Below are positions 1 through 8,132 of a stretch of DNA of 54,078 nucleotides, in pieces. The first letter of the stretch is position 1. Every line of letters begins with the position of its first letter. The stretch comes from CAYSLU01 sp964431965 (GTDB lineage: Bacteria > Verrucomicrobiota > Kiritimatiellia > CAIKKV01 > CAYSLU01), in assembly GCA_964431965.1 (NCBI GenBank), contig CAYSLU010000027.1:1-54078 (forward strand). Direction: 5' to 3'. The notes under the pieces were generated by a model, which saw nothing but the letters and a program-made list of their open reading frames with translations, was not told where the DNA came from and made no database searches. Made by a program: the position numbers and the translations under genes.

Positions 1-11
1 GGTTAGATCTC

Positions 12-1283
12 GTGATCCATCTCGCTTTGGAGCCGGCCGACGACTATCTTCACTGGGATAAACTGCGGCATCTGACGCCGCCGAAGGGGTTGACAGCCGA
101 AGAGTGGTGGCTTGGGGTAAAGCTGCGGCGGGAGGGGTTGCTCAAGAACATCCCGCTGCTCGACAGGAGTGGGCACCCATTCCGGTTCGGTGTGCCCGAT
201 CTGGTGCAGGCCGAGGTTCATGATATTGACGTGGGGGCCGGGCGCTCGCTCGGGATTCCCGAGCCAATCACCAATCCGCAGACGCGGGACCGGTACCTGA
301 TCCGTTCGTTGATCGAGGAAGCGATCACTTCCAGCCAACTGGAAGGGGCGGCTACGACGCGGGAAGTAGCCAAGGAGATGATCCGCACAGGGCGTCCTCC
401 ACGGGACACCAGCGAGCAGATGATCCTGAACAACTACCGGACCATGCAACGGATAACGGAGTTGAGGAAGGAATCGCTGTCGCCGGAGATGGTACTCGCG
501 ATTCACCAGTTGGTGACGGAGAACACGCTGAGCGATCCGAGCGCCGCCGGCCGGCTGCGTCGGCCAGACGAGCGACGAGTGGTGGGCGATGACTTCGGCG
601 AGGTCTTTCACGACCCGCCGTCAGCCGAGGAACTGCCTCACCGGCTGGAGGTGATGTGCGACTTCGCGAATGCGAAGACGCCCGGGTTCTTCGTCCATCC
701 GGCGGTGCGGGCCATCCTGCTGCACTTCTGGCTGGCCTACGATCATCCGTTCGTTGATGGCAATGGGCGGACGGCGCGAGCGCTGTTCTACTGGGGTATG
801 CTGCATGCCGGCTACTGGCTCTTTGAGTTCATTTCGATCTCGAGCATCCTGAGGAAGGCGCCGATCCAGTACGGACTCTCCTTTCTGCACAGCGAGACGG
901 ACAGCAACGACCTGACCTATTTCATTGTGGCGCAGGCGAAGGTGATCCGGCGGGCTATCGAGGCGTTGCACACCTATGTTGACCGGCACACCGCGGAAGT
1001 CCGCGAGCTGGAGGCCCACGTGCGGGCGCTTGATCTCTTCAACCACCGGCAGGCGGAGTTGATCCGGCACGCGCTGAAGCATCCGTATCAGGAGTATACG
1101 ATCACCAGCCATGGGGAGAGCCACAACGTCGTCTACCAGACCGCCCGGACGGATCTATTGGACCTCAGGGCGCGCGGCGTCTTGGATCAGCGCAAGCGCG
1201 GGAAGAAGATGATCTTCACCGTGCCGCGCGACTTGGCGGAACGGTTGAAGCGTCTGGAGAAGCAAACGCGGGACACGCCATAG
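12..1283 (+). CDS. Fic domain protein (predicted AMPylase) with N-terminal inhibitory motif
   Basis: Predicted Fic-fold enzyme that transfers a nucleotide-monophosphate moiety (usually AMP) to a protein hydroxyl. The catalytic motif HPFVDGNGRTAR is intact at about residues 245-256. An S-S-Q-L-E-G motif at about 107-112 matches the (S/T)xxxE(G/N) inhibitory helix that blocks ATP binding in class II Fic proteins, so the enzyme is probably auto-inhibited. The C-terminal 100 residues look like a winged helix, common in this architecture. The GTG at 12 is the first usable start, but the frame is open to the window edge, so the true start may lie outside. It ends 2 bp from the convergent permease gene. 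Base use is less GC-rich than the operon that follows, which suggests separate acquisition. The family is clear; the target is unknown. Confidence 0.88.
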   Translation: MIHLALEPADDYLHWDKLRHLTPPKGLTAEEWWLGVKLRREGLLKNIPLLDRSGHPFRFGVPDLVQAEVHDIDVGAGRSLGIPEPITNPQTRDRYLIRSLIEEAITSSQLEGAATTREVAKEMIRTGRPPRDTSEQMILNNYRTMQRITELRKESLSPEMVLAIHQLVTENTLSDPSAAGRLRRPDERRVVGDDFGEVFHDPPSAEELPHRLEVMCDFANAKTPGFFVHPAVRAILLHFWLAYDHPFVDGNGRTARALFYWGMLHAGYWLFEFISISSILRKAPIQYGLSFLHSETDSNDLTYFIVAQAKVIRRAIEALHTYVDRHTAEVRELEAHVRALDLFNHRQAELIRHALKHPYQEYTITSHGESHNVVYQTARTDLLDLRARGVLDQRKRGKKMIFTVPRDLAERLKRLEKQTRDTP

Positions 1284-1285
1284 CC

Positions 1286-2503
1286 TCACTCGCTGCGAAG
1301 CGCCTCGGCGGGGGCGATGCGGGCGGCGAGGCGGGCGGGCATGTAGGAGAAGACGGCGCCGAGAACGATGGCGAGGACGATCGGCCCGAGGAACGTGGCG
1401 GCGCCGAGCCGGACGGGCATGGCCATCTGCCCCTGCGTCGCCCCGAGCGCAAGGTGCGTGAGCGCGGTGCCGGCGAGCGCGGCCGCGCCGGTCAGCAGGC
1501 AGGACTCGAGCACGAAGAGCAGCGCGACCTCCCACGGCTCGGCGCCGAGCGCGCGGCGCAGTCCGATCTCCGGGACGCGATCCCGGACGTTCGCCACGAT
1601 CAGGCTCATCAGCGTCGTTCCGCCGAGCAGCATGCACAGCACGGCGATGCTGCCCACCGTGATCCCGATCATCGCCTGCAGCCGCCGCACGCTTCGCAGG
1701 AGCACCTCCGGCGTGACCCACTCCATGCCGCGCACGCGGAGGTCGGGCGCGGACAGCAGGCGCTCCACGTCGGCCCGCACCCGCTCCAGGTCGCCGCCCT
1801 CCGGCACGCGGATAAACACGGCGTCGACATCCGAGATTCGCGCGGGCTCGCGGTCCTGCCAGAGGCGCGCCGTCCGCAGCGGGACGTAGGCGGCCTGCTC
1901 GCCCGCCAGGAGCTTCGACCCGCCGCCCTCCGTCTCGGCCGGCGCGGCACCGGCCTCGACGACCCCGACGATCGTGAAGGGCAGATTCATCAAGGCGACA
2001 ACCTGTCCGACGTCCCAGCCCCGCCGGTCGGCGAGGCCGCGCGTGATGACGGCGTGGCGCTCGACGGCGCGCAGGTCATGCGCGTCGAGGAAGCGGCCGC
2101 GGAGCACCGTCCAGCCCCGCACGTCGAGCATGGGCGCCTCGACGGCCACAACGGCGACGGCGTCCTCGCTCCCGGGCGGACGCCAGTCGAAGCGGCGGGC
2201 CGAGGCGACCCGGCACCCGGGCAGGTTCGCGGCGATCAGCGCCGCGTGCGCCTCGCGGAGCGATCCGCCGGATGCCGGGGACGCGTCGGCCCGAGCCGTG
2301 ACGGCGAACACGCCGGCGCCGAACTCCTCGATCAGCCGCCGGGACCGCTCGCTCAGGCCCCCGAGCACGGCGAGCAGGACGGTGAGCGAGATCATGCCGA
2401 TCGCGATGGCGAAGAACGAGAGCGCCGCGCGGCCCGGCTGGAAGCGGACCCCGTCCCAGACGTCCTGCAGCGTGGCGCGCGCCTGCCAGCGGCTCAGTTG
2501 CAT
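1286..2503 (-). CDS. MacB/FtsX-type ABC transporter permease
   Basis: Inner-membrane permease of a MacB/LolCE-like ABC system (405 aa). It has one N-terminal transmembrane helix (about 27-50), a large periplasmic domain, and three C-terminal helices. The E-I-G-L-R-R-A-L-G-A stretch after the second helix is the characteristic coupling region of MacB/FtsX permeases. The ATG at 2503 lies 10 nt inside the end of the ATPase gene, so translation is probably coupled. It is the last gene of a six-gene overlapping operon with its own ATPase, periplasmic adaptor and TolC-like channel. This indicates a tripartite, mechanotransmission-type exporter. The substrate is unknown; small peptides, macrolide-like compounds or envelope lipids are what this family usually moves. 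Confidence 0.88.
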   Translation of the reverse strand: MQLSRWQARATLQDVWDGVRFQPGRAALSFFAIAIGMISLTVLLAVLGGLSERSRRLIEEFGAGVFAVTARADASPASGGSLREAHAALIAANLPGCRVASARRFDWRPPGSEDAVAVVAVEAPMLDVRGWTVLRGRFLDAHDLRAVERHAVITRGLADRRGWDVGQVVALMNLPFTIVGVVEAGAAPAETEGGGSKLLAGEQAAYVPLRTARLWQDREPARISDVDAVFIRVPEGGDLERVRADVERLLSAPDLRVRGMEWVTPEVLLRSVRRLQAMIGITVGSIAVLCMLLGGTTLMSLIVANVRDRVPEIGLRRALGAEPWEVALLFVLESCLLTGAAALAGTALTHLALGATQGQMAMPVRLGAATFLGPIVLAIVLGAVFSYMPARLAARIAPAEALRSE

Positions 2504-3177
2504 TCGAGCCTCCCGCCGCTGCAGACCAGGTGCCGGCTGGCGTACCGCAGCAGGTGGTCGTTGTGGGTCACCATCAGGATCGTGAGCCCGGCGGCGTTGA
2601 GCCGGCGGAAGCAGTCCATGGCCACCTCCGTCGAGGCGCGGTCGAGGTTCCCGGTCGGCTCGTCGGCGACCAGGATGGCGGGCTGGAGCATCACGGCGCG
2701 GGCAATGGCCACGCGCTGCATCTCGCCCGCCGAGAGGAGCCGCGCGGAGCGTCCGCCGATGCGCCCGAGGCCCATGTCCTCAAGCAGCCGGCCGGCCGCA
2801 GCGCGGTGGGCGGCCGAGACCGGCTCGACGTAGCGCAGACGGAACAGCACGTTGTCGAGGGCGGTGCGGTGCGGCAGGAGGAAGAACTTCTGGAACACCA
2901 TCCCGATGCGGCGCTTGCGGATGGCGCAGAGGCCGGCCTCGTCGAGGGCCGACACGTCCTGGCCTTCGAACTCCATCCGGCCGTCGGACGGCCGGTCGAG
3001 CAGCGAGGCCAGGTTGAGCAGCGTCGACTTGCCGGAGCCGGATGGCCCCGTGATCATGGCGAAGTCGCCCGGGGCCAGGTCGAAGTCAACGCCGCGCAGC
3101 ACCTCGACTTCGCCGGCGGGCGACAGGAAGCGCTTGCCGGCGCCTCGCATCCGGATCACTGGAACGGATTCGCTCAT
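2494..3177 (-). CDS. ABC transporter ATP-binding protein (MacB/LolD-like)
   Basis: Cytoplasmic ATPase subunit of the tripartite exporter (227 aa, the normal length for LolD/MacB-type subunits). Walker A is GPSGSGKS at about 44-51, the signature is LSAGE at 148-152 (consensus LSGGE/Q), Walker B ends in D-E at 172-173 followed by P-T-G-N-L-D, and the switch histidine is H205. The D-E-P-T-G-N-L-D form is typical of the MacB/LolD/FtsE clade. The start ATG overlaps the adaptor stop as ATGA (3174-3177), and its own end overlaps the permease start by 10 nt. It should dimerise and act with the permease encoded next. Confidence 0.92.
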   Translation of the reverse strand: MSESVPVIRMRGAGKRFLSPAGEVEVLRGVDFDLAPGDFAMITGPSGSGKSTLLNLASLLDRPSDGRMEFEGQDVSALDEAGLCAIRKRRIGMVFQKFFLLPHRTALDNVLFRLRYVEPVSAAHRAAAGRLLEDMGLGRIGGRSARLLSAGEMQRVAIARAVMLQPAILVADEPTGNLDRASTEVAMDCFRRLNAAGLTILMVTHNDHLLRYASRHLVCSGGRLECN

Positions 3178-4397
3178 CGGAGCCGGACGCGCTCGCCGGG
3201 GCGGATGCCGTCGAAGACTTCGAAATGAGTCTCGTTTCCGGGCCCGAGCGTGAGGCGGCGCTCCTCGACGCGCGACCCCGTGACGGCGCGGGCGTACGGC
3301 GCGTCGCCTTTCCAGAACACGGCCGCGCGCGGCAGAAGGACGGCGTTCGTCGCCGCGTGCGACCGGATGCGCGCCTGGGCGGACATCCCGGAGCGCAGGC
3401 GCGGGTCCCCCTCCTCCACGGCGATGACGACGTTGAAGTACTTCTGGCTTCCCGGGCGGCCGGCGAGCGTCTGGGCCATGGAGCCCACGGTATCGACGCG
3501 GCCGCTCGCACTCAGGTCGGGGTACGCCACGGGGCGCACGACGGCGACGCTGCCGACCCGCACGCGCGTCAGCTCGGCCTCCGGGACGTCGCAGCGGATG
3601 ACGAGGTTGCTCATGTCCGAGACGGTCATGAACGGCTGGTTGCGGTACACGAGGTCGCCCACGCGCACGGTGCGGAACTCGCCCGCCACGGGGATGGACT
3701 TGTAGGCCACGATGCCACCGGCGGGGGCGCGGATCACGCAGTTCGAGATCAGCTCGTGCGAGTAGTTGAGCTCCCGCTCGGCGGAGGCCACCGTGGCGCG
3801 CGCCCGCTCGAGCAAGCCGGGGTGCAGGTAGGACCGCGTGAGCTCGAGCTGCTGCTCGAGCCCCTGCAGCTTGGTCTTCGCCTCGAGAGCCTTGTACTCC
3901 TGCTGCCGGACTTCCTGCTCCGAGACGAGCTGCTCGGCCAGCAGTGACCGGGTGTCCACCAGGGCCTGGGCCTCCTCGGCCGCCTGCCGCCGGGCCTCGG
4001 CGGCACGGGACTCGATGTCGGCCAGCTCCAGCGGGAGCTTGGCGTTCCGGAGCGTGTCGAGGTCGGACCGGGCCAGGAGGTAGTCGCGCTCGAGGCTAAG
4101 CACCTCGCGCTCCCACTGCGCCGAGTCGAGCCGCGCGAGGACGTCGCCGTCCTGCACCGGGCTGCCGTCCGGGACGAGCTCGACGATCGCGCTCCCGCCT
4201 CCGCCCATCTGCGACATGATGTTGCGGACCTCGCGGGATTCGAGGAACCCGTCGTAGACCGACCAGACCTCGATGGGCCCGGAGGTGACCTCGACCGCAG
4301 GCGGGGCATCGCCGCGCGGGTGGCGCAGGGCCGCCCCGACCGCGAGGAGCATGGCGGCGGCGCCGGCCACGCCGAGGATCGCCCGCTTCGCGCTCAC
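3174..4397 (-). CDS. Periplasmic adaptor (HlyD/MacA-like membrane fusion protein)
   Basis: Periplasmic adaptor (407 aa) linking the inner-membrane ABC permease to the TolC-like channel. A single N-terminal membrane anchor (residues 4-22) is followed by a biotinyl-lipoyl half-motif around V-P-D-G-S-P-V-Q-D-G-D, a long coiled-coil hairpin rich in Glu/Gln/Arg, the second lipoyl half and beta-barrel domains. I chose the GTG at 4397 because it overlaps the stop of the TolC-like gene as GTGA (4394-4397) and begins directly before the membrane anchor; a longer open frame to 4466 would only add residues read from the wrong frame of tolC. The downstream ATPase overlaps by ATGA. Confidence 0.9.
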   Translation of the reverse strand: MSAKRAILGVAGAAAMLLAVGAALRHPRGDAPPAVEVTSGPIEVWSVYDGFLESREVRNIMSQMGGGGSAIVELVPDGSPVQDGDVLARLDSAQWEREVLSLERDYLLARSDLDTLRNAKLPLELADIESRAAEARRQAAEEAQALVDTRSLLAEQLVSEQEVRQQEYKALEAKTKLQGLEQQLELTRSYLHPGLLERARATVASAERELNYSHELISNCVIRAPAGGIVAYKSIPVAGEFRTVRVGDLVYRNQPFMTVSDMSNLVIRCDVPEAELTRVRVGSVAVVRPVAYPDLSASGRVDTVGSMAQTLAGRPGSQKYFNVVIAVEEGDPRLRSGMSAQARIRSHAATNAVLLPRAAVFWKGDAPYARAVTGSRVEERRLTLGPGNETHFEVFDGIRPGERVRLR

Positions 4398-5824
4398 GGC
4401 ACGCCCCCCGGCTTGAGGTCCGCGGGGTACTCGATGAGCGCGCCCAGCACGCGCAGCAGGCGGCACGCGGCGACCGAGGCGGCGCCCTGGGCGGCCAGCC
4501 GCTGGCGCTCGGCCTGCTGCCGCGCGTCCTCGGCGTCGGAAACGGAGAAGCTGTCGCCTTTGTTCATCTCGAAGAGCCGCCGTGCCAGGCGCGCCCGATC
4601 GCGGGCGAGCTCGTAGTTCCGCTCGGCCAGCGGCACCTCCGCCTGGGCCCGGCGGCAGGCCAGAATGGCCTGCTCGACCTGGCGGGCGATGGCCGCGCGC
4701 ACCGACTCGAGCCGGAGGGCCGCGGTCTCCGCGCCCACCTGCGCCTGGCCGAGCGCGGCGCGCTCGCTGCGCTGCGGCAGGTCGGAGGAGGCGGAGAGTC
4801 CCACAAACCAGGTCTCCGTGTCGAGCTGCCCGGCGTCCGCCGCGTCGGGCCCCTGCCCGCTGCGCTCGTAGCGCGTGATCGCGGTGAGATCGGGGAGGAG
4901 GTTCCGCCGGGCGATGAGCACGCCGCGCTTGGCGTCGCCCAGGTCCTGGATGATCTGGGCGTAGTCGAGCCGGTTGCTGAACGCGGCGGCCATGCCGGAC
5001 TCCGGCTCGAACTCCGCGACCTCGAAGCGGGGGCTTTCGAGCACGGTGACCGCGGTTCCCGCGGGCAGGCCGAGCAGCTCCGCAAAATCGGCGCGCGTCG
5101 ATCGGAGGCGCTCGTCCGTCGCACTGAGGCTCAGGCGCGCGTCGCCGAGCTTGAGCTCGGAGCGCAGCGTGTCCACCCGCGTGCCGCGGCCCTGCCGCTC
5201 GCGGGCTCCGCTCAGCCGGAAGAACCGGTCCAGCCGCTCCACGCTCTGGCGCTCGTATTCCACCTGCCGCTGGAGGCTCAGCAGATCCTCGTACGTCTCG
5301 ACGACCCTCAGAACGACATCCGTCTTCTTGAGCTCCACTTCACGGCGGCCGGCGACAGCCTGGCGCTCCGCCTGCGTCAGGGGCTCGCGGTTTACAAGCG
5401 GGCCGAACCGGCGGAGGAGCGGTTGCTCGAGGCTGACGCGCAGCGCGCCGCGGTGGACGTCGGGCGCGCCGTCGGTCTCCTGCTGCGAGAGCGTGCCGCC
5501 GGCCGAGAGCGAGGAGCCCCAGGTCGTCGCCCGGGTCGCGGTGAGGCCGGCCGCGCGGGTCGATTGGTCGTTGCGGGTGTCGGCGGTGCCTTCGGGTCGG
5601 ACGGAGAACTGGAAGCGCGCCCGCGCGTCCGCCACGGCGAGGTGGCGCGACTCGAGGGAGAGGACCGTGAGCCGGATATCGCGATTCCCGTCCAGCGCGG
5701 CCTCGATGGCGCCCTGGAGCGTCATCTCGCGCGGGGCCGACTCGGAGGCGGGGGCGGCGGCGGCCAGGGCGATCAGGACCGCGGCGGCGGCGCCAGCCGT
5801 CGCCGCGGTGGGGGCGGCGCTCAT
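4394..5824 (-). CDS. TolC-family outer-membrane efflux protein
   Basis: Outer-membrane channel component (476 aa) of the same tripartite exporter. It begins with an Ala-rich signal peptide (cleavage near A-P-A-S-E, about residue 27) and contains two OEP-type repeats with long amphipathic helices, as in TolC/OprM proteins. The ATG at 5824 overlaps the glycosyltransferase stop as ATGA, and its own stop overlaps the adaptor start as GTGA. The frame stays open much further upstream, but that extension is a shadow of the glycosyltransferase gene. No lipobox cysteine is seen, so it is probably not a lipoprotein. It is distinct from the second TolC-like gene at 39641. Confidence 0.88.
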   Translation of the reverse strand: MSAAPTAATAGAAAAVLIALAAAAPASESAPREMTLQGAIEAALDGNRDIRLTVLSLESRHLAVADARARFQFSVRPEGTADTRNDQSTRAAGLTATRATTWGSSLSAGGTLSQQETDGAPDVHRGALRVSLEQPLLRRFGPLVNREPLTQAERQAVAGRREVELKKTDVVLRVVETYEDLLSLQRQVEYERQSVERLDRFFRLSGARERQGRGTRVDTLRSELKLGDARLSLSATDERLRSTRADFAELLGLPAGTAVTVLESPRFEVAEFEPESGMAAAFSNRLDYAQIIQDLGDAKRGVLIARRNLLPDLTAITRYERSGQGPDAADAGQLDTETWFVGLSASSDLPQRSERAALGQAQVGAETAALRLESVRAAIARQVEQAILACRRAQAEVPLAERNYELARDRARLARRLFEMNKGDSFSVSDAEDARQQAERQRLAAQGAASVAACRLLRVLGALIEYPADLKPGGVP

Positions 5825-6636
5825 GGCTCTTTCCGCCCGTCCGGAGGCGTGGGCTCCGGCCATTCCTGGAAGCCGCGCTTCTGGCGCTGGGCGAGCTCCC
5901 AGAGCTTGGCGTACTTGACGAAGACGCCGTAGGAAGAGAGCACGGCGATCAGCAGGCCGCGGGTGCCGTCGCGGAACCCGCGCCGCATCACGTAACCCTT
6001 CAGGAAGCGCAGCCCGGGCCGCAGCAGCAGGTCGCTCCACCGGAACGTGGCATTCTGGACGAAGCGCTGCCGCGCCGTGATGGACGAGAACCGGTTGATC
6101 GTGTCGAGGTGATCGCGGATATCGTCGTACGTGTAGTGCCAGAGCGGGCTGCGGAGCCGCTTCACCGGACCGTTGACGACCACCTTGTCGTGAGGCTCCT
6201 GGCCCTCGGTGCGACCGTACGCCTTCTTGAAGAGCCGGAGCTTGACGTCGGGATACCACTCGCCGCGCCGGATCCAGCGACCCAGGTAGTAAACCTGGCG
6301 AGGGAACTCGAACCCGATGTAGGGGCCGGTGCCCCGGTCGAATTCGCCCCCGATCTCCTCGCGCAGGGCCCCGGACACCTCTTCGTCGGAGTCGATGAAG
6401 AGAACCCAGGGGTGGCTGGACATCTCGCGGACCATGTTGCGCTGGCCGACGTAGCCGAGCCACTCGTGCTGGTAGATGCGGTCCGTGAACTCGCGGCAGA
6501 TCTCGATCGTCCGGTCGGTGCTGTAGCTATCGAGCACGACGATCTCGTCGCACCAGCTCAGGCTTTGCAGGCAGCGCCGGATCTTGCGCTCTTCGTTGAA
6601 GGTGATAACGCAGGCCGATATCTTCTCGCGCGTCAC
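5821..6636 (-). CDS. Glycosyltransferase family 2, WaaE/KdtX-like
   Basis: Predicted GT-A fold glycosyltransferase (271 aa). The N-terminus I-S-A-C-V-I-T-F-N-E-E, the D-S-Y-S-T-D-R-T nucleotide-sugar region and an F-I-D-S-D-E-E metal-binding DxD motif at about 82-84 match the WaaE-like branch of family 2, which includes LPS-core beta-1,4-glucosyltransferases. The C-terminus has hydrophobic and basic patches that suggest membrane association. The GTG at 6636 overlaps the FHA gene stop as GTGA, and the stop overlaps the tolC start as ATGA, so the enzyme is locked into the exporter operon. It may glycosylate the exported molecule or an envelope component; the substrate cannot be told from sequence. 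Confidence 0.88.
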   Translation of the reverse strand: MTREKISACVITFNEERKIRRCLQSLSWCDEIVVLDSYSTDRTIEICREFTDRIYQHEWLGYVGQRNMVREMSSHPWVLFIDSDEEVSGALREEIGGEFDRGTGPYIGFEFPRQVYYLGRWIRRGEWYPDVKLRLFKKAYGRTEGQEPHDKVVVNGPVKRLRSPLWHYTYDDIRDHLDTINRFSSITARQRFVQNATFRWSDLLLRPGLRFLKGYVMRRGFRDGTRGLLIAVLSSYGVFVKYAKLWELAQRQKRGFQEWPEPTPPDGRKEP

Positions 6637-7829
6637 GGCGGGCCCTCCCGCGTGGCGCCCGCGCCGGACGGACCCTCGAGCTGGTCGAGCAGCACCTTGG
6701 GCCGCGCATCGACATCCTGGAGCCGGTCGCGATGGTACACGCGCACGACGTAGCCGTAGTACTGGCTTTCGCGACCCGCACGCGCCTGCCGGTCGCGCGC
6801 GCCCTTGGGCACGACGTAGGACAGCTCCGCCGTCTTGGGCTCGCTCCAGACCCATGGGCCGTCGAGCACCGCCGGCTTCGGCTGCACGATGTCCGTCGAC
6901 GGCGCGATTCCGCCCGCCAGGCGCTCGTCGTAGAACTGGACCTCGACCCGGACGGAGCCGGGCAGAACCCGCGCGCCGGGCGAGCCGAGCGCCACGGCGG
7001 CCGTAACCACGCGCATCTCGTCGAACTCCTCGCTTCCCATGAACTTCCGCTGGTCGAGGGAGGCGATCCGCACGACGGCGAGGCCCGGACGGGTCGCTGG
7101 CTCCGCGGCGGGAGGGGGGCGGCTGGTTTCGGCGGCCGCCGGGGGCGTGGCGGTGACCACGACAATCACGGGCGCATTGCTCGGGCTCGAGGCCGCGACG
7201 AGGACGTTGGTGATCGTCAGGGGCCGCTCGGCGATCTCCTGCATGGTTTCCCGCAGCCCATCGATCTCCTGGCGCATTTCGCGGATCCGATCGCCCACGG
7301 GCGGTTCCTCGTCGCCGGCCGGGAGGGTCAGGACCGGGACGGGGGCTTCGACGACGGGCGCGGCCGCCGTAACGGCGGGCGCGGGCGAAGCGGCCGGCTT
7401 GGCCGCCGGCGGCGGAACGCCGCCCGGCCGCCAGATGCTGGCGACGACTCCGATCGCCAGGACGAGTATCGCCCCGAGGACGAGCGGGAGGCCGGGTCCG
7501 CGCCGGCGGCGCGGCTCGGGCGCCACCTCGGCCTGCACGATGGCCTGAACGACAAAGCGGGTTCGGCCCAGCTCGATCTCGTCGCCGTGCTTCAGCCGCG
7601 CCTCGCGCACCTCGCGGTTGTTCACGAGGATGCGGTTCATGGAGCCCAGGTCGCGGATGCGGAGTCCGCTGTCCGGGCGGTGCTCGATCACGGCGTGCTT
7701 GAGGGCCGCTTCGGGATCCGGAAGCGGAACGGTGCAGTCCGCCTCGCGGCCGAGCGTCATCGGTGACTGCTCGATCGTGATGCGCTGGCCCGTGAGGGGC
7801 CCGGTGAGGACGATGAGCCGGTAGATCAT
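6633..7829 (-). CDS. FHA-domain single-pass membrane protein
   Basis: First gene of the six-gene operon (398 aa). Residues 1-95 form an FHA domain (L-G-R-E at 26-29, H45, N65, I-L-V-N at 67-70), a phosphothreonine-binding fold. The usual Ser three residues before the conserved His is Ala, so binding may be altered. A basic stretch and one transmembrane helix (113-133) follow, then a Pro/Ala-rich linker and a periplasmic region with a predicted coiled coil and a C-terminal globular domain I do not recognise. The FHA domain would be cytoplasmic and the C-terminus periplasmic. I chose the ATG at 7829 because the FHA fold begins there; no strong ribosome site is visible. It could sense a kinase signal for the exporter, which is inference. 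Confidence 0.82.
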   Translation of the reverse strand: MIYRLIVLTGPLTGQRITIEQSPMTLGREADCTVPLPDPEAALKHAVIEHRPDSGLRIRDLGSMNRILVNNREVREARLKHGDEIELGRTRFVVQAIVQAEVAPEPRRRRGPGLPLVLGAILVLAIGVVASIWRPGGVPPPAAKPAASPAPAVTAAAPVVEAPVPVLTLPAGDEEPPVGDRIREMRQEIDGLRETMQEIAERPLTITNVLVAASSPSNAPVIVVVTATPPAAAETSRPPPAAEPATRPGLAVVRIASLDQRKFMGSEEFDEMRVVTAAVALGSPGARVLPGSVRVEVQFYDERLAGGIAPSTDIVQPKPAVLDGPWVWSEPKTAELSYVVPKGARDRQARAGRESQYYGYVVRVYHRDRLQDVDARPKVLLDQLEGPSGAGATREGPP

Positions 7830-7994
7830 GGACAGCACACGCGGCCAGCACCATACCGCCGCGCATAACCGGCATACTGTCACGGGAAGCGGGGCCGGAG
7901 TCAAGCGCCGGGGAGCGCCGGAGCGCCGGGAGCGCGGAGCGAGCCGCCGCGTAATGGGCCCGTGACGGGAGGGTGGAAGGAGCCCGCTTGGCCG

Positions 7995-8024
7995 CGTTCC
8001 GTGGAGACGGCGGTCTCCGCCGTC
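7995..8024. repeat. Intergenic hairpin repeat (copy 1)
   Basis: The 303-bp spacer between the divergent FHA operon and nagA holds a tight hairpin: GACGGCGG (8006-8013), a 3-nt loop, CCGCCGTC (8017-8024). The 20 bases at 7995-8014 recur in inverted orientation at 25518-25537 with 18 of 20 matches. Both copies are preceded by a similar GTGACGGG...AGGGTGGAAG context. It is probably a dispersed intergenic palindrome of the genome. Besides this and a candidate nagA promoter, I see nothing else in the spacer. Confidence 0.5.
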
Positions 8025-8070
8025 CCGACCCGCCCGTCACGGACGCCTTACGCCGCCGCCCGCTTCCGCG

Positions 8071-8100
8071 TTTACGCCACGGCCGGTCTTGGTGTATAGC
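8071..8100 (+). promoter_or_regulatory. Candidate sigma-70 promoter of nagA
   Basis: A -35-like TTTACG (8071-8076) and -10-like TATAGC (8095-8100), 18 bp apart, place the transcription start about 25 nt before the nagA start codon. Each hexamer matches 4 of 6 consensus positions, so support is moderate. Confidence 0.35.
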
Positions 8101-8132
8101 TGACGGCCCCAATGGATCAAGGAGAGACCGCC

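Noticed and set aside
4394..8112. Giant proteins formed by reading upstream of the tolC-like and GT2 genes (689 and 763 codons)
   Set aside because: The extra N-terminal parts are out-of-frame translations of the preceding overlapping genes. The GTGA/ATGA junctions give sharper starts at 5824 and 6636.
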